Shown here: in pieces, positions 51,300 through 59,472 of the stretch | How the letters are laid out: each line of letters opens with the position of its first letter | How positions within the stretch are numbered: the stretch's first letter is position 1 | Assembly: GCF_003467125.1 (NCBI RefSeq) | Contig: NZ_QSFA01000002.1 | Coordinates: forward strand, 219,142 to 283,141 | From: Megasphaera sp. AM44-1BH | GTDB taxonomy: Bacteria > Bacillota > Negativicutes > Veillonellales > Megasphaeraceae | DNA: 64,000 nucleotides | Direction: 5' to 3' | Program-made: the position numbers and the translations under genes | The notes under the pieces: generated by a model | The model's database searches: none | The model's input: the letters and a program-made list of their open reading frames with translations, nothing else | What the model was told of the DNA's origin: nothing

Positions 51300-51716
51300 A
51301 TGAAAATATCTACCCGTGGTCGTTATGCATTACGTCTGATGCTGGAACTGGCTATGCGCGAACAGGAGCCCCGCTATATTTCCATAAAAGGAATAGCGGA
51401 TCACCAGCATCTTTCCGAGAAGTATCTGGAACAGATTGTTACACGTTTGGGACGGGGCGGTATGGTATGCAGTGCCCGCGGTCCTGCTGGCGGCTACCGG
51501 TTGGCACGGCCGCCTGAAGAGTATACTATAGGTGAAATACTACGTCTGATGGAAGGTGATCTGTCACCTGTCCCGGAACCCAACCCCGATCTGCCGCCGT
51601 GCGCTGTAGAGTATGTGTGGAAGAAATTGTCTACGGCAATCAATGATGTTGTCGATCATATTACTCTGCAGGATCTGGTCCATCTGCAACATGAAATGGA
51701 TAAAGGCAAAGGGTAG
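51300..51716 (+). CDS. Rrf2 family transcriptional regulator
   Basis: The 138-residue protein has the Rrf2 winged helix: MKISTRGRYALRLMLELA, SEKYLEQIVTRLGRGGMV and SARGPAGGYRLARPPEEYT. IscR-type members bind an Fe-S cluster with three cysteines in the second half; here only one Cys (PPCAVEY) is found there, so an Fe-S cluster of the IscR kind is unlikely and it may sense something else, as CymR does. It starts 18 bases after mmdC and may report on, or autoregulate with, the decarboxylase operon. Confidence 0.88.
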   Translation: MKISTRGRYALRLMLELAMREQEPRYISIKGIADHQHLSEKYLEQIVTRLGRGGMVCSARGPAGGYRLARPPEEYTIGEILRLMEGDLSPVPEPNPDLPPCAVEYVWKKLSTAINDVVDHITLQDLVHLQHEMDKGKG

Positions 51717-51740
51717 ATATGGCATGGGATGCAGATAGAG

Positions 51741-51787
51741 AAGAACCCCTCAGGAACGATGATCCGTTCCTGAGGGGTTCTTTTTTT
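51741..51787. terminator. Terminator between the Rrf2 gene and the thioesterase
   Basis: Perfect 18-base stem (AAGAACCCCTCAGGAACG and complement) with a 6-base loop followed by TTTTT. Confidence 0.9.
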
Positions 51788-51793
51788 ACGGAA

Positions 51794-52195
51794 TTATTTT
51801 TTCAGTTTACTTTCTGCCTTGGCGACAAAGGGTGCCGATTCGATGATGAACCGTTCATGGACGGCTTCCCCGACGAGACCTGCGTCATCCCAGGCCTGGA
51901 TGGTAAAGGTCAGTTTCCGTCTGTCCTGCTCTGTGAGGACGGCTTTGGCCCGGACTGTAAGGCCGATAGGTGTAGCCGACAGGTGTTTGACATTCATGGA
52001 GATGCCGACAGTGCTGTATCCTTCAGGCAGCTGGGAATCACCGGCCAGGACGGCGGCGTGTTCCATGAGTCCTACCAGGGCAGGCGTGGCATATACAGGG
52101 GCTGTGCCGCTGGCATAGCGGATAGCCGTATTCTGTTCCGTGACTTTTTCTGTTGTTTCTGCAGAGGACTGCAGGGTAAGTGTGAAATCCATCAT
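51794..52195 (-). CDS. Hotdog thioesterase, FlK-like
   Basis: The 133-residue protein has the fluoroacetyl-CoA thioesterase-like pattern: ATPALVGLMEHAA near residue 35, STVGISMNVKHLSATPIG near 61 and the acidic/His end segment. The family hydrolyses small acyl-CoAs. I start at the ATG at 52195, 5 bases after GAGGG, not at a GTG four codons upstream. Minus-strand single-gene unit, convergent with the Rrf2 gene. Confidence 0.82.
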   Translation of the reverse strand: MMDFTLTLQSSAETTEKVTEQNTAIRYASGTAPVYATPALVGLMEHAAVLAGDSQLPEGYSTVGISMNVKHLSATPIGLTVRAKAVLTEQDRRKLTFTIQAWDDAGLVGEAVHERFIIESAPFVAKAESKLKK

Positions 52196-52337
52196 GTTTT
52201 CCCTCACAATTCTTTTTTATTTTATTGTATCATATTGTACACAAAATAGATAGGACGGGCCAGGTCATTGGACTTTATGAAAAAAATACGGTAAAATGGA
52301 CTATACGTATAAGCAATATCAGAAAGAAGGGTAGCTC

Positions 52338-53012
52338 GTGAAGGGTAAATGGTGTATTCTGGCTCTGGCTCTTATCTGCCTGAGCCTGCCTGTTATGGCA
52401 AAGGACAAAGATAAAGGCGTGGAAACGCGCTTTGATAATTGGGGAATCGTGACCGTACCGCCGGATATCATTATGGAGGAAGGTACACAGCCGTTTCTGA
52501 CGGCCCGGTCCTATGGCAATGATGTCGTACGAATGATGGAGGAAATCTATCCGGCCGAACCTGTGTGCTGGCAGATTGTGGAAAAGGATGATGCCAATTT
52601 CCAATACGGATACATGCTGCGTTACAGTCTTGATATATGGCAGGTGGAAGCAGCTATAGATGGCAGACAGCAGGTCAATTCCTATCTCCGCGATATAGGC
52701 AGCCGTCCATCTGCGCAGACACTGGCCAGTCATGCCAATAACCGTCTGCGCACATCCCTTCCGGCAGAATGGGAGCTGGTACAGCCCTTTACGGCACGGA
52801 AAGTACGGGGTACGATGTTCTATGAAAGCCGGCTGCGGCACAGGCTGCTCGTCAACCAGTCTTATTTTACAGAGTCTGTCTATGCTCTGGCATGGCAGCA
52901 CGGCAGTTCCATTGAAATCGCCGTTATTTTCGGACACAGCGGACAGGACGAAAATCTGCCCGATACATTGCTGGCCATGCTGGAAAATGCAAAAAAAATG
53001 CCGCGTTCATAG
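52338..53012 (+). CDS. Uncharacterised exported protein
   Basis: The 224-residue protein has a clear signal peptide (MKGKWCILALALICLSLPVM, cleavage after VMA) and no later membrane segment. The mature part has NWGIVTVPPDIIMEEG near residue 37 and an alternation of strands and helices but no motif I know. The start is a GTG at 52338 with GAAGG upstream. In a diderm organism it would be periplasmic. Single-gene unit before a bidirectional terminator. Confidence 0.7.
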   Translation: MKGKWCILALALICLSLPVMAKDKDKGVETRFDNWGIVTVPPDIIMEEGTQPFLTARSYGNDVVRMMEEIYPAEPVCWQIVEKDDANFQYGYMLRYSLDIWQVEAAIDGRQQVNSYLRDIGSRPSAQTLASHANNRLRTSLPAEWELVQPFTARKVRGTMFYESRLRHRLLVNQSYFTESVYALAWQHGSSIEIAVIFGHSGQDENLPDTLLAMLENAKKMPRS

Positions 53013-53024
53013 CGGCATTTTTTT
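52993..53024. terminator. Bidirectional terminator between the exported protein and alsS-like gene
   Basis: AAAAAATGCCGC / GCGGCATTTTTT with a 7-base loop, T run on either strand. Confidence 0.88.
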
Positions 53025-53039
53025 ATAAGAAGCTTTTTC

Positions 53040-54692
53040 TCAGAGTTCTTTCATCAATTCTTCCAGATGATGAGTCAGTTTCATGTTTTCACTATAATCA
53101 ACGGGGCAGTCGATGATGACCGGTTTATCCTGTTTGAATGCTTTGATCAGCGTCGGCAGCAAGTCTTCCGTCTTTTCGATGCGGTAGCCGGCAGCCCCCA
53201 TGCTTTCGGCAAATTTTACGAAATCGGGATTGGTGAAATCGACGTATTCGTGATGGCCGTATTGCATGTCCTGCTTCCATTTGATCAGGCCGTAGCTACG
53301 GTCGTTGAAGATGAGCGTGACGAAATTTGTTCCCAGACGGTGGGCCGTTTCAAATTCCTGGCAGTTCATCATGAACCCGGCATCACCGGTGATGGCCAGT
53401 ACCTTTCTGTCTGGATGGACTAATTTGGCGGCAATGGCGCCGGGGACGGCAAGACCCATAGTGGCGAACCCGTTGGAGATGATGCACGTATTGGGCTTAT
53501 AGCAGTTATAATGGCGGGCAATCCAGACTTTATTGGCCCCTACGTCGGAGATGACAATATCGTCCTTGTCCATGACGCGGCGGCAGTCGATGAGCGCTTT
53601 TTGTGGCTTGACGGGGTAGGAAAGGTCCTGGGCATAGCTTTCGTGTTCTTCAACCATCCGTTTCCGCAGATTGAGGAACGGTACCGGTTCCTGCAGGCGG
53701 GCTGCCTTGTCCATGATCCGTTCCAGTGCATCGGGAATGTTGCCGACCACTTCCACTTCAGGCTGGTAATTTTTGTTGATGTCGGCAGGCATGGTATCGA
53801 TATGGATGATATCGGCGTTGGACATGTGCCATTTAGCCGGGGCGTATTCGATGATGTCGTAGCCGATGGCGATGACCAGGCTGGCTTTTTCCAGCATTTT
53901 CGTCTGGTAATCGTCCATGGGGATGCCGACGGTCCACATAGAGTAGGGATTGTCAAAGGGAATGGCACCTTTGGCCATCATGGTATTGATAACCGGCAGT
54001 TTCAGCTTTTCTGCAAATTTGGTGAGCATTTCCGTGGCATGGCTGCGGATGACGCTGCTGCCGGCGAGAATGACCGGGTTTTTGGCGTAGGAAATCATGG
54101 ATGCTGCGGCTTCAATCTGCGCTTCCAGGGCCGTTTCCGGCTGGATGGTCTTGCGCTGCAACGGTTTTTCGTCGTCACCGACAGGCATTTTGCTGATATT
54201 GACTGGCAGGTCGATGAAGGTAGCACCGGGCTTTTCCCGTTCAGCGTATTTGAAAGCAAGCCGCGTGATTTCCGACATCGTATCGGGACGAACGACTGTA
54301 TAGGCGCGGCGCGTGATTGGTTCGAACATGGAACGAAGATCCAGATACTGGTGGGCCGTGATATGCATCTTGTCCGTGCCGACCTGGCCGGAAATAGCTA
54401 CAAGGGGTGCCCCATCGCAGTCGGCATCGGCGACGCCGGTGATGAGGTTCGTCGCCCCCGGTCCGAGAGTCGCCATGCAGACACCGGCTTTTCCCGTCAG
54501 TCTGCCGTACACGTCAGCCATGAAGGCGGCACCCTGTTCATGACGGACCGTGATGAATTCTATTTTTGAATCTTTCAGCGCTTCCATGATGGCCAGGTTT
54601 TCTTCGCCGGGAATGCCAAAAATATAATGAACGCCTTCTTCTTCCAGACATTCGACTAACAGATCAGCTGTATTGCGCTGTTTCGTTTTCAT
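53040..54692 (-). CDS. Acetolactate synthase, catabolic-type large subunit
   Basis: The 550-residue thiamine-diphosphate enzyme joins two pyruvates to acetolactate. It has the catalytic glutamate in RHEQGAAFMADVYGR near residue 49, the GATNLITGVADADCDGAP segment, and the ThDP-Mg motif GDAGFMMNCQEFETA near 434 with NDRSYGLI after it. No regulatory small subunit is adjacent and there are no ilv genes nearby, so a catabolic or stand-alone role (pH control, acetoin) is likely. Other ThDP decarboxylases are possible. Start at the ATG at 54692 behind GAGGGG; a 28-codon upstream extension lacks a ribosome site. Single-gene unit. Confidence 0.85.
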   Translation of the reverse strand: MKTKQRNTADLLVECLEEEGVHYIFGIPGEENLAIMEALKDSKIEFITVRHEQGAAFMADVYGRLTGKAGVCMATLGPGATNLITGVADADCDGAPLVAISGQVGTDKMHITAHQYLDLRSMFEPITRRAYTVVRPDTMSEITRLAFKYAEREKPGATFIDLPVNISKMPVGDDEKPLQRKTIQPETALEAQIEAAASMISYAKNPVILAGSSVIRSHATEMLTKFAEKLKLPVINTMMAKGAIPFDNPYSMWTVGIPMDDYQTKMLEKASLVIAIGYDIIEYAPAKWHMSNADIIHIDTMPADINKNYQPEVEVVGNIPDALERIMDKAARLQEPVPFLNLRKRMVEEHESYAQDLSYPVKPQKALIDCRRVMDKDDIVISDVGANKVWIARHYNCYKPNTCIISNGFATMGLAVPGAIAAKLVHPDRKVLAITGDAGFMMNCQEFETAHRLGTNFVTLIFNDRSYGLIKWKQDMQYGHHEYVDFTNPDFVKFAESMGAAGYRIEKTEDLLPTLIKAFKQDKPVIIDCPVDYSENMKLTHHLEELMKEL

Positions 54693-54741
54693 TGGATGAT
54701 CCCCTCTCTTAAAAACACAGATACTTTTTGTTGCGGCTCCA

Positions 54742-54770
54742 ATTATAGTATCTGGAAATGACTTTTTCAA
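54742..54770 (-). promoter_or_regulatory. Promoter of the acetolactate synthase gene
   Basis: On the minus strand TTGAAA (54765-54770), 17 bases, TATAAT (54742-54747). Confidence 0.7.
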
Positions 54771-54845
54771 TTTCACAATATGAAATTTAATCTAGTTTTA
54801 ATAATTCTTTCCTTTGCGAAAATGGGGAGCAGAGAAGATAAAATA

Positions 54846-54867
54846 CTGTAAACAAGGCGGTTTACAG
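54846..54867. repeat. Inverted repeat in a divergent promoter region
   Basis: CTGTAAAC-AAGGCG-GTTTACAG, perfect 8-base arms, lies between the divergent acetolactate synthase and DUF523 genes. It has no T run, so an operator is more likely than a terminator. Confidence 0.6.
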
Positions 54868-54981
54868 GTTATTATGAGTCATTTATCTGCTAAAAACAAT
54901 GCTGCGATACAAAATTTAATTTTGATATAAGAAATTTATTATATAAATATGTCTTTCATAACGTGAAAGGAGATGCCTTTT

Positions 54982-55428
54982 ATGCATTATATCATCATCA
55001 GCGCCTGCCTGCTGGGACAGTCATGCCGCTATGACGGGCAGTGCCGGAACTATCCGGAAATAGCCGCTTTGCGCAGCCGGGAGGATGTGGTACTCATCCC
55101 GGTCTGTCCCGAGCAGGCCGGGGGACTGGCCACGCCGCGTCCGGCAGCCGAACGGTCAGAAAGCGGCGTCTTTACCCGGGACGGCCGCGATGTGACTGCC
55201 GAATATGAGCGGGGAGCCAGGGAAGCGCTGCGACTGGCCCGGCTTTACGGCTGCCGCTGGGCCGTCCTCAAAGAAAAAAGCCCGTCCTGCGGCAGTGGCC
55301 GCATCTACGATGGTACGTTTACGCGCACCCTGACCGCTGGCGACGGTGTGACGGCGGCTTTGTTCCGGAAAGAGGGGATTTCCGTCGTAGGCGAAAGCCG
55401 TATTCCATGGCTTCTGGAACAGCTGTAA
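54982..55428 (+). CDS. DUF523 family protein
   Basis: The 148-residue protein has the family hallmarks: SACLLGQSCRYDGQ near residue 7, CPEQAGGLATPRPAAE near 42 and LKEKSPSCGSGRIYDGTF near 98, with conserved cysteines that may bind metal. Function unknown. Start at the ATG at 54982, 9 bases after AAAGGAG. The gene is GC-richer than the AT-rich region before it. Divergent from the acetolactate synthase. Confidence 0.88.
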   Translation: MHYIIISACLLGQSCRYDGQCRNYPEIAALRSREDVVLIPVCPEQAGGLATPRPAAERSESGVFTRDGRDVTAEYERGAREALRLARLYGCRWAVLKEKSPSCGSGRIYDGTFTRTLTAGDGVTAALFRKEGISVVGESRIPWLLEQL

Positions 55429-55465
55429 GACGCCTGTTTCTATCACAGGGCATGGCAAATACTGC

Positions 55466-55494
55466 TTGCTTTATGAAGGTCTCTTTGCTACAAT
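55466..55494 (+). promoter_or_regulatory. Promoter of lepB
   Basis: TTGCTT (55466-55471), 17 bases, TACAAT (55489-55494). Confidence 0.6.
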
Positions 55495-55521
55495 ATATAA
55501 GTACGCAAGGAGGAACACATA

Positions 55522-56082
55522 GTGAATACAGTATTGCATGAAATATTGGAATGGCTTTATGCCATTGTTATAGCACTGGCCATTGCCATGGTCATCCATA
55601 TATTCTTTTTGCAGCCCACACGGGTTTCTGGTGAATCCATGGTACCGACCCTGCACAATGGCGAATATCTGATCATTTCCAAAATGGGCCATATCATGGG
55701 CGATGTGCCAGATTACGGCGATATCGTCATCATCGACAGCCGCGTCGGCTATCCCCGTACGTGGAAAGATGATGTAGCCGAACCGATGGACAATTATCTG
55801 GCCCTGTTCAGCTCCCGCTTCCAGACGAAAAATGTCTGGGTCAAACGGGTCATCGGCCGCCCCGGTGACACACTGGCTTTCCATGATGGAAAGGTCTGGC
55901 GCAACGGCGAGGCCCTGGATGAACCGTATATTAATGAACCCATGACATACAGCCGGAAAGGGGAAATCCAGGTGCCGGAAGGATACGTCTACTGCATGGG
56001 CGACAACCGCAATCACAGCAGCGACAGCCGGTTTATCGGACCGGTTCCCATCGATCACGTCCTCGGCAGAGTCATCTGGTAA
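55522..56082 (+). CDS. lepB: Signal peptidase I
   Basis: The 186-residue membrane protease removes signal peptides from exported proteins. It has one N-terminal membrane helix (about 10-30), the catalytic serine in SGESMVPTL (Ser39), the catalytic lysine in VKRVIGRPGD (Lys107) and the C-terminal GDNRNHSSDSRFIGPV box. The start is a GTG behind AAGGAGG. Its size is that of the short Gram-positive-type enzymes. Confidence 0.95.
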   Translation: MNTVLHEILEWLYAIVIALAIAMVIHIFFLQPTRVSGESMVPTLHNGEYLIISKMGHIMGDVPDYGDIVIIDSRVGYPRTWKDDVAEPMDNYLALFSSRFQTKNVWVKRVIGRPGDTLAFHDGKVWRNGEALDEPYINEPMTYSRKGEIQVPEGYVYCMGDNRNHSSDSRFIGPVPIDHVLGRVIW

Positions 56083-56086
56083 ACAG

Positions 56087-56145
56087 AGTGTAAGAGCCGT
56101 CGCGCGTACTACTTTCAGTTCGCGCCCCACTCTTGCACTTTTTTT
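56087..56145 (+). terminator. Terminator/attenuator between lepB and queF
   Basis: AGTGTAAGAG pairs with CTCTTGCACT (one G-U pair), GCGCG with CGCGC inside, and a T run follows. The queF ribosome site begins within about 8 bases of the T run and no promoter fits between, so queF may depend on read-through. Confidence 0.75.
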
Positions 56146-56163
56146 GTAGGAAGGAGATTATTC

Positions 56164-56658
56164 ATGAGCCGCACGAAAGAAGAATTACAGGGAGTCACCT
56201 CTCTGGGAAATAAGCATACGACCTATACCTTTGATTACGATCCGTCTCTGTTGGATACTTTTGTCAATAAACATCCCGACCGGGACTATTTTGTCAAATT
56301 CAATTGTCCCGAATTCACCAGCCTCTGCCCCATGACGGGACAGCCCGATTATGCCACTATATACATTTCCTATGTACCGGGCCAGCGCATGGTAGAAAGC
56401 AAATCATTGAAACTCTATCTGTTCAGTTTCCGCAATCATGGCGATTTCCATGAAGACTGTGTCAACATCATCATGGATGACCTGATCCACGCCATGGATC
56501 CGAAATACATCGAAGTATGGGGGAAATTCCTGCCCCGCGGCGGTATCAGCATCGACCCGTACTGCAACTACGGCCGGCCCGGCACACCGTGGGAACAAGT
56601 GGCATGGCAGCGCCTGTCTCATCACGACCTCTATCCGGAATCCATTGATAACCGCTGA
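56164..56658 (+). CDS. queF: NADPH-dependent 7-cyano-7-deazaguanine reductase
   Basis: The 164-residue enzyme reduces preQ0 to preQ1 in queuosine synthesis. It is the short unimodular QueF type: the active-site Cys55 and Asp62 lie in FTSLCPMTGQPDYA, and the NADPH-binding motif ESKSLKLYLFSFRNHG follows near residue 79. Expected cofactor NADPH. No other queuosine genes and no preQ1 riboswitch motif are visible nearby. Confidence 0.95.
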   Translation: MSRTKEELQGVTSLGNKHTTYTFDYDPSLLDTFVNKHPDRDYFVKFNCPEFTSLCPMTGQPDYATIYISYVPGQRMVESKSLKLYLFSFRNHGDFHEDCVNIIMDDLIHAMDPKYIEVWGKFLPRGGISIDPYCNYGRPGTPWEQVAWQRLSHHDLYPESIDNR

Positions 56659-56701
56659 CCGGTCATCTCCCGGTTACAGTTTTGTCCCAGTTTTCCAGCC
56701 A

Positions 56702-56732
56702 TTGACAGACGGCGGAAAAGATATGGTATAAT
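56702..56732 (+). promoter_or_regulatory. Promoter of a small exported protein gene
   Basis: Perfect TTGACA (56702-56707), a long 19-base spacer, and an extended -10 TGGTATAAT (TATAAT 56727-56732). Confidence 0.65.
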
Positions 56733-56776
56733 AGAACAAACAATAGTTCACAGAAAACATAAAGGCGGTGTTCTTC

Positions 56777-57160
56777 TTGAAGATGAAAAAAATACTGGCT
56801 GCCCTGGTTTTATCCCTGGCTGTGTCTGTTACGGCTTTTGCCAAGGAAGAAGTATGGCAGTACAATCAGTTTACGACCATTGATATGAGTACAGCAAAAA
56901 TTTCCTATCCTGCAGGCATGCAGACCCTGACCTTCCGTACGGTAGAAAAGGCCGGTGATTCCACTGATTACTGCACCTATGTCTACAACGTGGATGAACA
57001 GACTATCCAGCTCAAGGAAATGGTGACAAAGACGAAAAAGAGCAAGTATAAGAGCAGTTTTTATCCCGAATCCATCAAGAATGGCAATAATGTCATCAAA
57101 GCACGGGCCCGCATGGCCGATGAAGTGTTGCAGAAAGTACTGGCAAAACTCAATAAATAA
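56777..57160 (+). CDS. Small exported protein of unknown function
   Basis: The 127-residue protein has a signal peptide (KKILAALVLSLAVSVTAFA, cleavage before KEEVW) and a mature part of about 105 residues with a YNQFTTIDMSTAKISYPAGM start, rich in Lys, Thr and Tyr. The start is probably the TTG at 56777, 9 bases after AAGGCGG; the ATG two codons later at 56783 is further from the site. Predicted periplasmic. I do not recognise the family. Confidence 0.65.
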   Translation: MKMKKILAALVLSLAVSVTAFAKEEVWQYNQFTTIDMSTAKISYPAGMQTLTFRTVEKAGDSTDYCTYVYNVDEQTIQLKEMVTKTKKSKYKSSFYPESIKNGNNVIKARARMADEVLQKVLAKLNK

Positions 57161-57167
57161 CAAAAAG

Positions 57168-57197
57168 GAAGCTGTCGTAACGGGCAGCTTCTCTTTT
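57168..57197. terminator. Terminator between the small exported protein and the acyltransferase
   Basis: GAAGCTG / CAGCTTC stem with T run on the plus strand and a T run also on the minus strand (AAAAAGG before it). Confidence 0.8.
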
Positions 57198-57218
57198 TGC
57201 ATTCCCTATGTCATTTAG

Positions 57219-58325
57219 TTATTTCCCTTTAATGCAGATGCGCAGCCACCGCGGCAGGGGAGCTTTAGTGACGATGATGGAAAAGGCGATGGCCAGGAGC
57301 GTCACTATGCAGTAGATGGCGATGATATAGAGGCTGCGCAGGAAGATATGGTAATGACCGGCCAGCCGGGTGAGCAGTCCCAGAAACAGGGGATGGACCA
57401 GGTAGATGGGATAGGAATAGTCCCCAAGGAGAGAAAAGACTTTGTCTACGACATGCGGTACAGGGCGGCATTGCCACCAGTACAGGCAGAACAGCATCGT
57501 AGACAGGGTATAGATCATACCGACAGGGCTGAGCTGATGAATGGTGAATACTGCAGACAGGGCATCGTAGCCTTTATAGTACATGATGCCATAATAAGCG
57601 GCGAGCATGCCTGCTGTGGCAAGGCCCTGGAAGAGATTGACCATAAGTCCATGACATTTGAGCCAGTTGCAGACGGCGGAGAAATGTTCTGCTGTAAACG
57701 CGCCGAACAGGAAGATGAACAGATAATGAAGGACGACATAGTTCAGGCGGTATGTGAAAGCGTCCTGCAAAACCGGGCTGGTGAAATGAAAATTCCAGAT
57801 ATAGCTGGAATAAAAGTTGAATATCATGTTGGCAAAAAAGAGAACCGTAAAGGACAGAGCCGGTTTTTTGTCCATCCAGCGCAATAGGGAACGCCAGAGA
57901 GGCATGAGAAAATAGAACCATAGGAGAATGACGAGAAAATAGATGTGATACATGGCCAGACCGTACCAGAGAGTGCGGATGAACTGCCCGGGATGGAATA
58001 AGGTGAAATTATGACCGATGACCGAAACGTACAGCATATAAAATACGGACCAGGAAAGGTAAGGGATCAGGACGGTACGCAGACGGCGCTTCAGATAATC
58101 TTTATATACAAATGGCTGATTCAGCGGCTGGCTGAGGAACATGCCGAAGGCAGACAGGAAAAAGAAAGCCGGGACGGAAAACCGGGACAGGATTTCCAGC
58201 ACGGCCACTAGTCCCAGATTGGGAGAGGGATTGAGAAGGGCTACAGAGCCGACATGAATACCAATGACCCCGAGCATACAAAGGCCGCGCATATAATTAA
58301 TGGAGCGAATAAAACGTTTTGACAT
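57219..58325 (-). CDS. Acyltransferase family 3 membrane protein
   Basis: The 368-residue protein has about ten membrane helices and the acyltransferase-3 N-terminus: INYMRGLCMLGVIGIHVGS with the family His, then RFSVPAFFFLSAFGMFL and KRRLRTVLIPYLSWSVFY. Family members add acetyl or other acyl groups to surface sugars or lipids. I start at the ATG at 58325 next to GAGGTG. Single-gene unit on the minus strand; acceptor unknown. Confidence 0.87.
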   Translation of the reverse strand: MSKRFIRSINYMRGLCMLGVIGIHVGSVALLNPSPNLGLVAVLEILSRFSVPAFFFLSAFGMFLSQPLNQPFVYKDYLKRRLRTVLIPYLSWSVFYMLYVSVIGHNFTLFHPGQFIRTLWYGLAMYHIYFLVILLWFYFLMPLWRSLLRWMDKKPALSFTVLFFANMIFNFYSSYIWNFHFTSPVLQDAFTYRLNYVVLHYLFIFLFGAFTAEHFSAVCNWLKCHGLMVNLFQGLATAGMLAAYYGIMYYKGYDALSAVFTIHQLSPVGMIYTLSTMLFCLYWWQCRPVPHVVDKVFSLLGDYSYPIYLVHPLFLGLLTRLAGHYHIFLRSLYIIAIYCIVTLLAIAFSIIVTKAPLPRWLRICIKGK

Positions 58326-58452
58326 CTTGCACCTCATTCAATATAAGTTTGCACTAGATACTTTCAGCTTTTTATTGTATCATATTTTAAGACACATGTA
58401 GAGACAGATGAAAAAAGAGGAAGCGGTTCCTCTTAAAAGGAGACATGGCGCA

Positions 58453-58851
58453 ATGAGTATTTTTTATTATGTACCGGCTGTCCTTGGCGTGCTGTTCATC
58501 GGTATCGGCACCTGGCATGGCTGGCGGCTGCGTGCCCTGACGAGACATTGTACGGTCCCGGCTACGGGCATAGTGGTGCAGTTTGACGTACAGAAAAACA
58601 AGAGCGGCGATATGTATTATCCTGTTATCCGCTTTCAGGCAGGAGAACAACAGTATACAGCGCGCTATACCTTCGGCAATAGTGAATGGAGCTTTGAAGC
58701 TGGCGATACGGTGGATTTGCGCTATAATCCGCAGAAACCGGAAGAAATCTATCTGTATCACGAACAGACAACGCTGCAGCAGTATGCCAGTCCGTTTATG
58801 ATCATTGTCGGCGGCCTCATTTTTATTGCGACGTATTATATTACAATGTAA
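58453..58851 (+). CDS. DUF3592-like membrane protein
   Basis: The 132-residue protein has membrane segments at both ends (about 3-23 and 111-131) and a beta-rich middle: RHCTVPATGIVVQFDVQKN, YYPVIRFQAGEQQYTARYTF and AGDTVDLRYNPQKPEEIYL. That pattern is typical of DUF3592 proteins of unknown function. Start chosen at the ATG at 58453, 10 bases after AAGGAG; an upstream in-frame ATG at 58408 is possible. It begins 12 bases before folE and may be part of the folate operon transcript. Confidence 0.75.
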   Translation: MSIFYYVPAVLGVLFIGIGTWHGWRLRALTRHCTVPATGIVVQFDVQKNKSGDMYYPVIRFQAGEQQYTARYTFGNSEWSFEAGDTVDLRYNPQKPEEIYLYHEQTTLQQYASPFMIIVGGLIFIATYYITM

Positions 58852-58863
58852 GGAAGTATATCC

Positions 58864-59472
58864 ATGACTGATTTTTCTAAACACATGCCAAATCAGGCTG
58901 AAGTAAATGAAAAAGCCGTACAGGCTGCAGGAGAATTCCTGCAGGCCCTGGGATTGGACCTGAAGCAGCTTGGCATGGAAAAAACACCGTACCGTGTGGC
59001 TATGGCCTTTTCTCATTTTTTCTCCGGTCTCAGGGAGGACCCAGAAGACTGCTGGGGTGAATTGATACCCACCCAGTCGGACGGACTGGTTGCCGTACGG
59101 AATATCCGCTTTTATTCTATGTGTGAACATCACCTGCTGCCGTTTTTCGGTACTGTCCACATCGCATACTACCCTGCAGAAGGCAGGATTGCCGGGTTCG
59201 GCCATTTTGCCGAAGTCGTAGATGTGCTGGCACGCAGACCACAGCTTCAGGAACGGTTTACTTATGAAATCTGCAAAGCCGTGCAGGACGGCCTGGGAGC
59301 GCGGGGAGCTCTGGTCATTGTCAGAGGGACCCACTTATGCCTTTCTATGCGCAATCATCTGGGCGGCGATTCGGATATTATTACCCAGGCCGGTCTGGGA
59401 TGTCTGGCCGATGGCACCGAAGCGGGCCATCAGGCCTGGAAACTGCTCATGGAGGGGGATGCACAGGAATGA
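58864..59472 (+). CDS. folE: GTP cyclohydrolase I
   Basis: The 202-residue enzyme makes dihydroneopterin triphosphate from GTP, the first step of folate synthesis. Zinc ligands and core motif are in FYSMCEHHLLPFFGTVHIAY near residue 81, with the second Cys in GTHLCLSMR near 155, and KTPYRVA near 41. Its stop overlaps folP (ATGA). First of four folate genes in pathway-like order. Confidence 0.96.
   Translation: MTDFSKHMPNQAEVNEKAVQAAGEFLQALGLDLKQLGMEKTPYRVAMAFSHFFSGLREDPEDCWGELIPTQSDGLVAVRNIRFYSMCEHHLLPFFGTVHIAYYPAEGRIAGFGHFAEVVDVLARRPQLQERFTYEICKAVQDGLGARGALVIVRGTHLCLSMRNHLGGDSDIITQAGLGCLADGTEAGHQAWKLLMEGDAQE

Noticed and set aside
54693..54776. 28-codon N-terminal extension of the acetolactate synthase
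   Set aside because: The extension covers the promoter and ribosome site of the gene and is not like other family N-termini.
56087..56163. preQ1 riboswitch upstream of queF
   Set aside because: The short preQ1 aptamer pattern is not present; the structure is an ordinary terminator-like hairpin.
59337..59468. Upstream extension of folP
   Set aside because: The longer frame overlaps folE by 136 bases and has no ribosome site; the ATG at 59469 with GGAGGGG and an ATGA overlap is far better.
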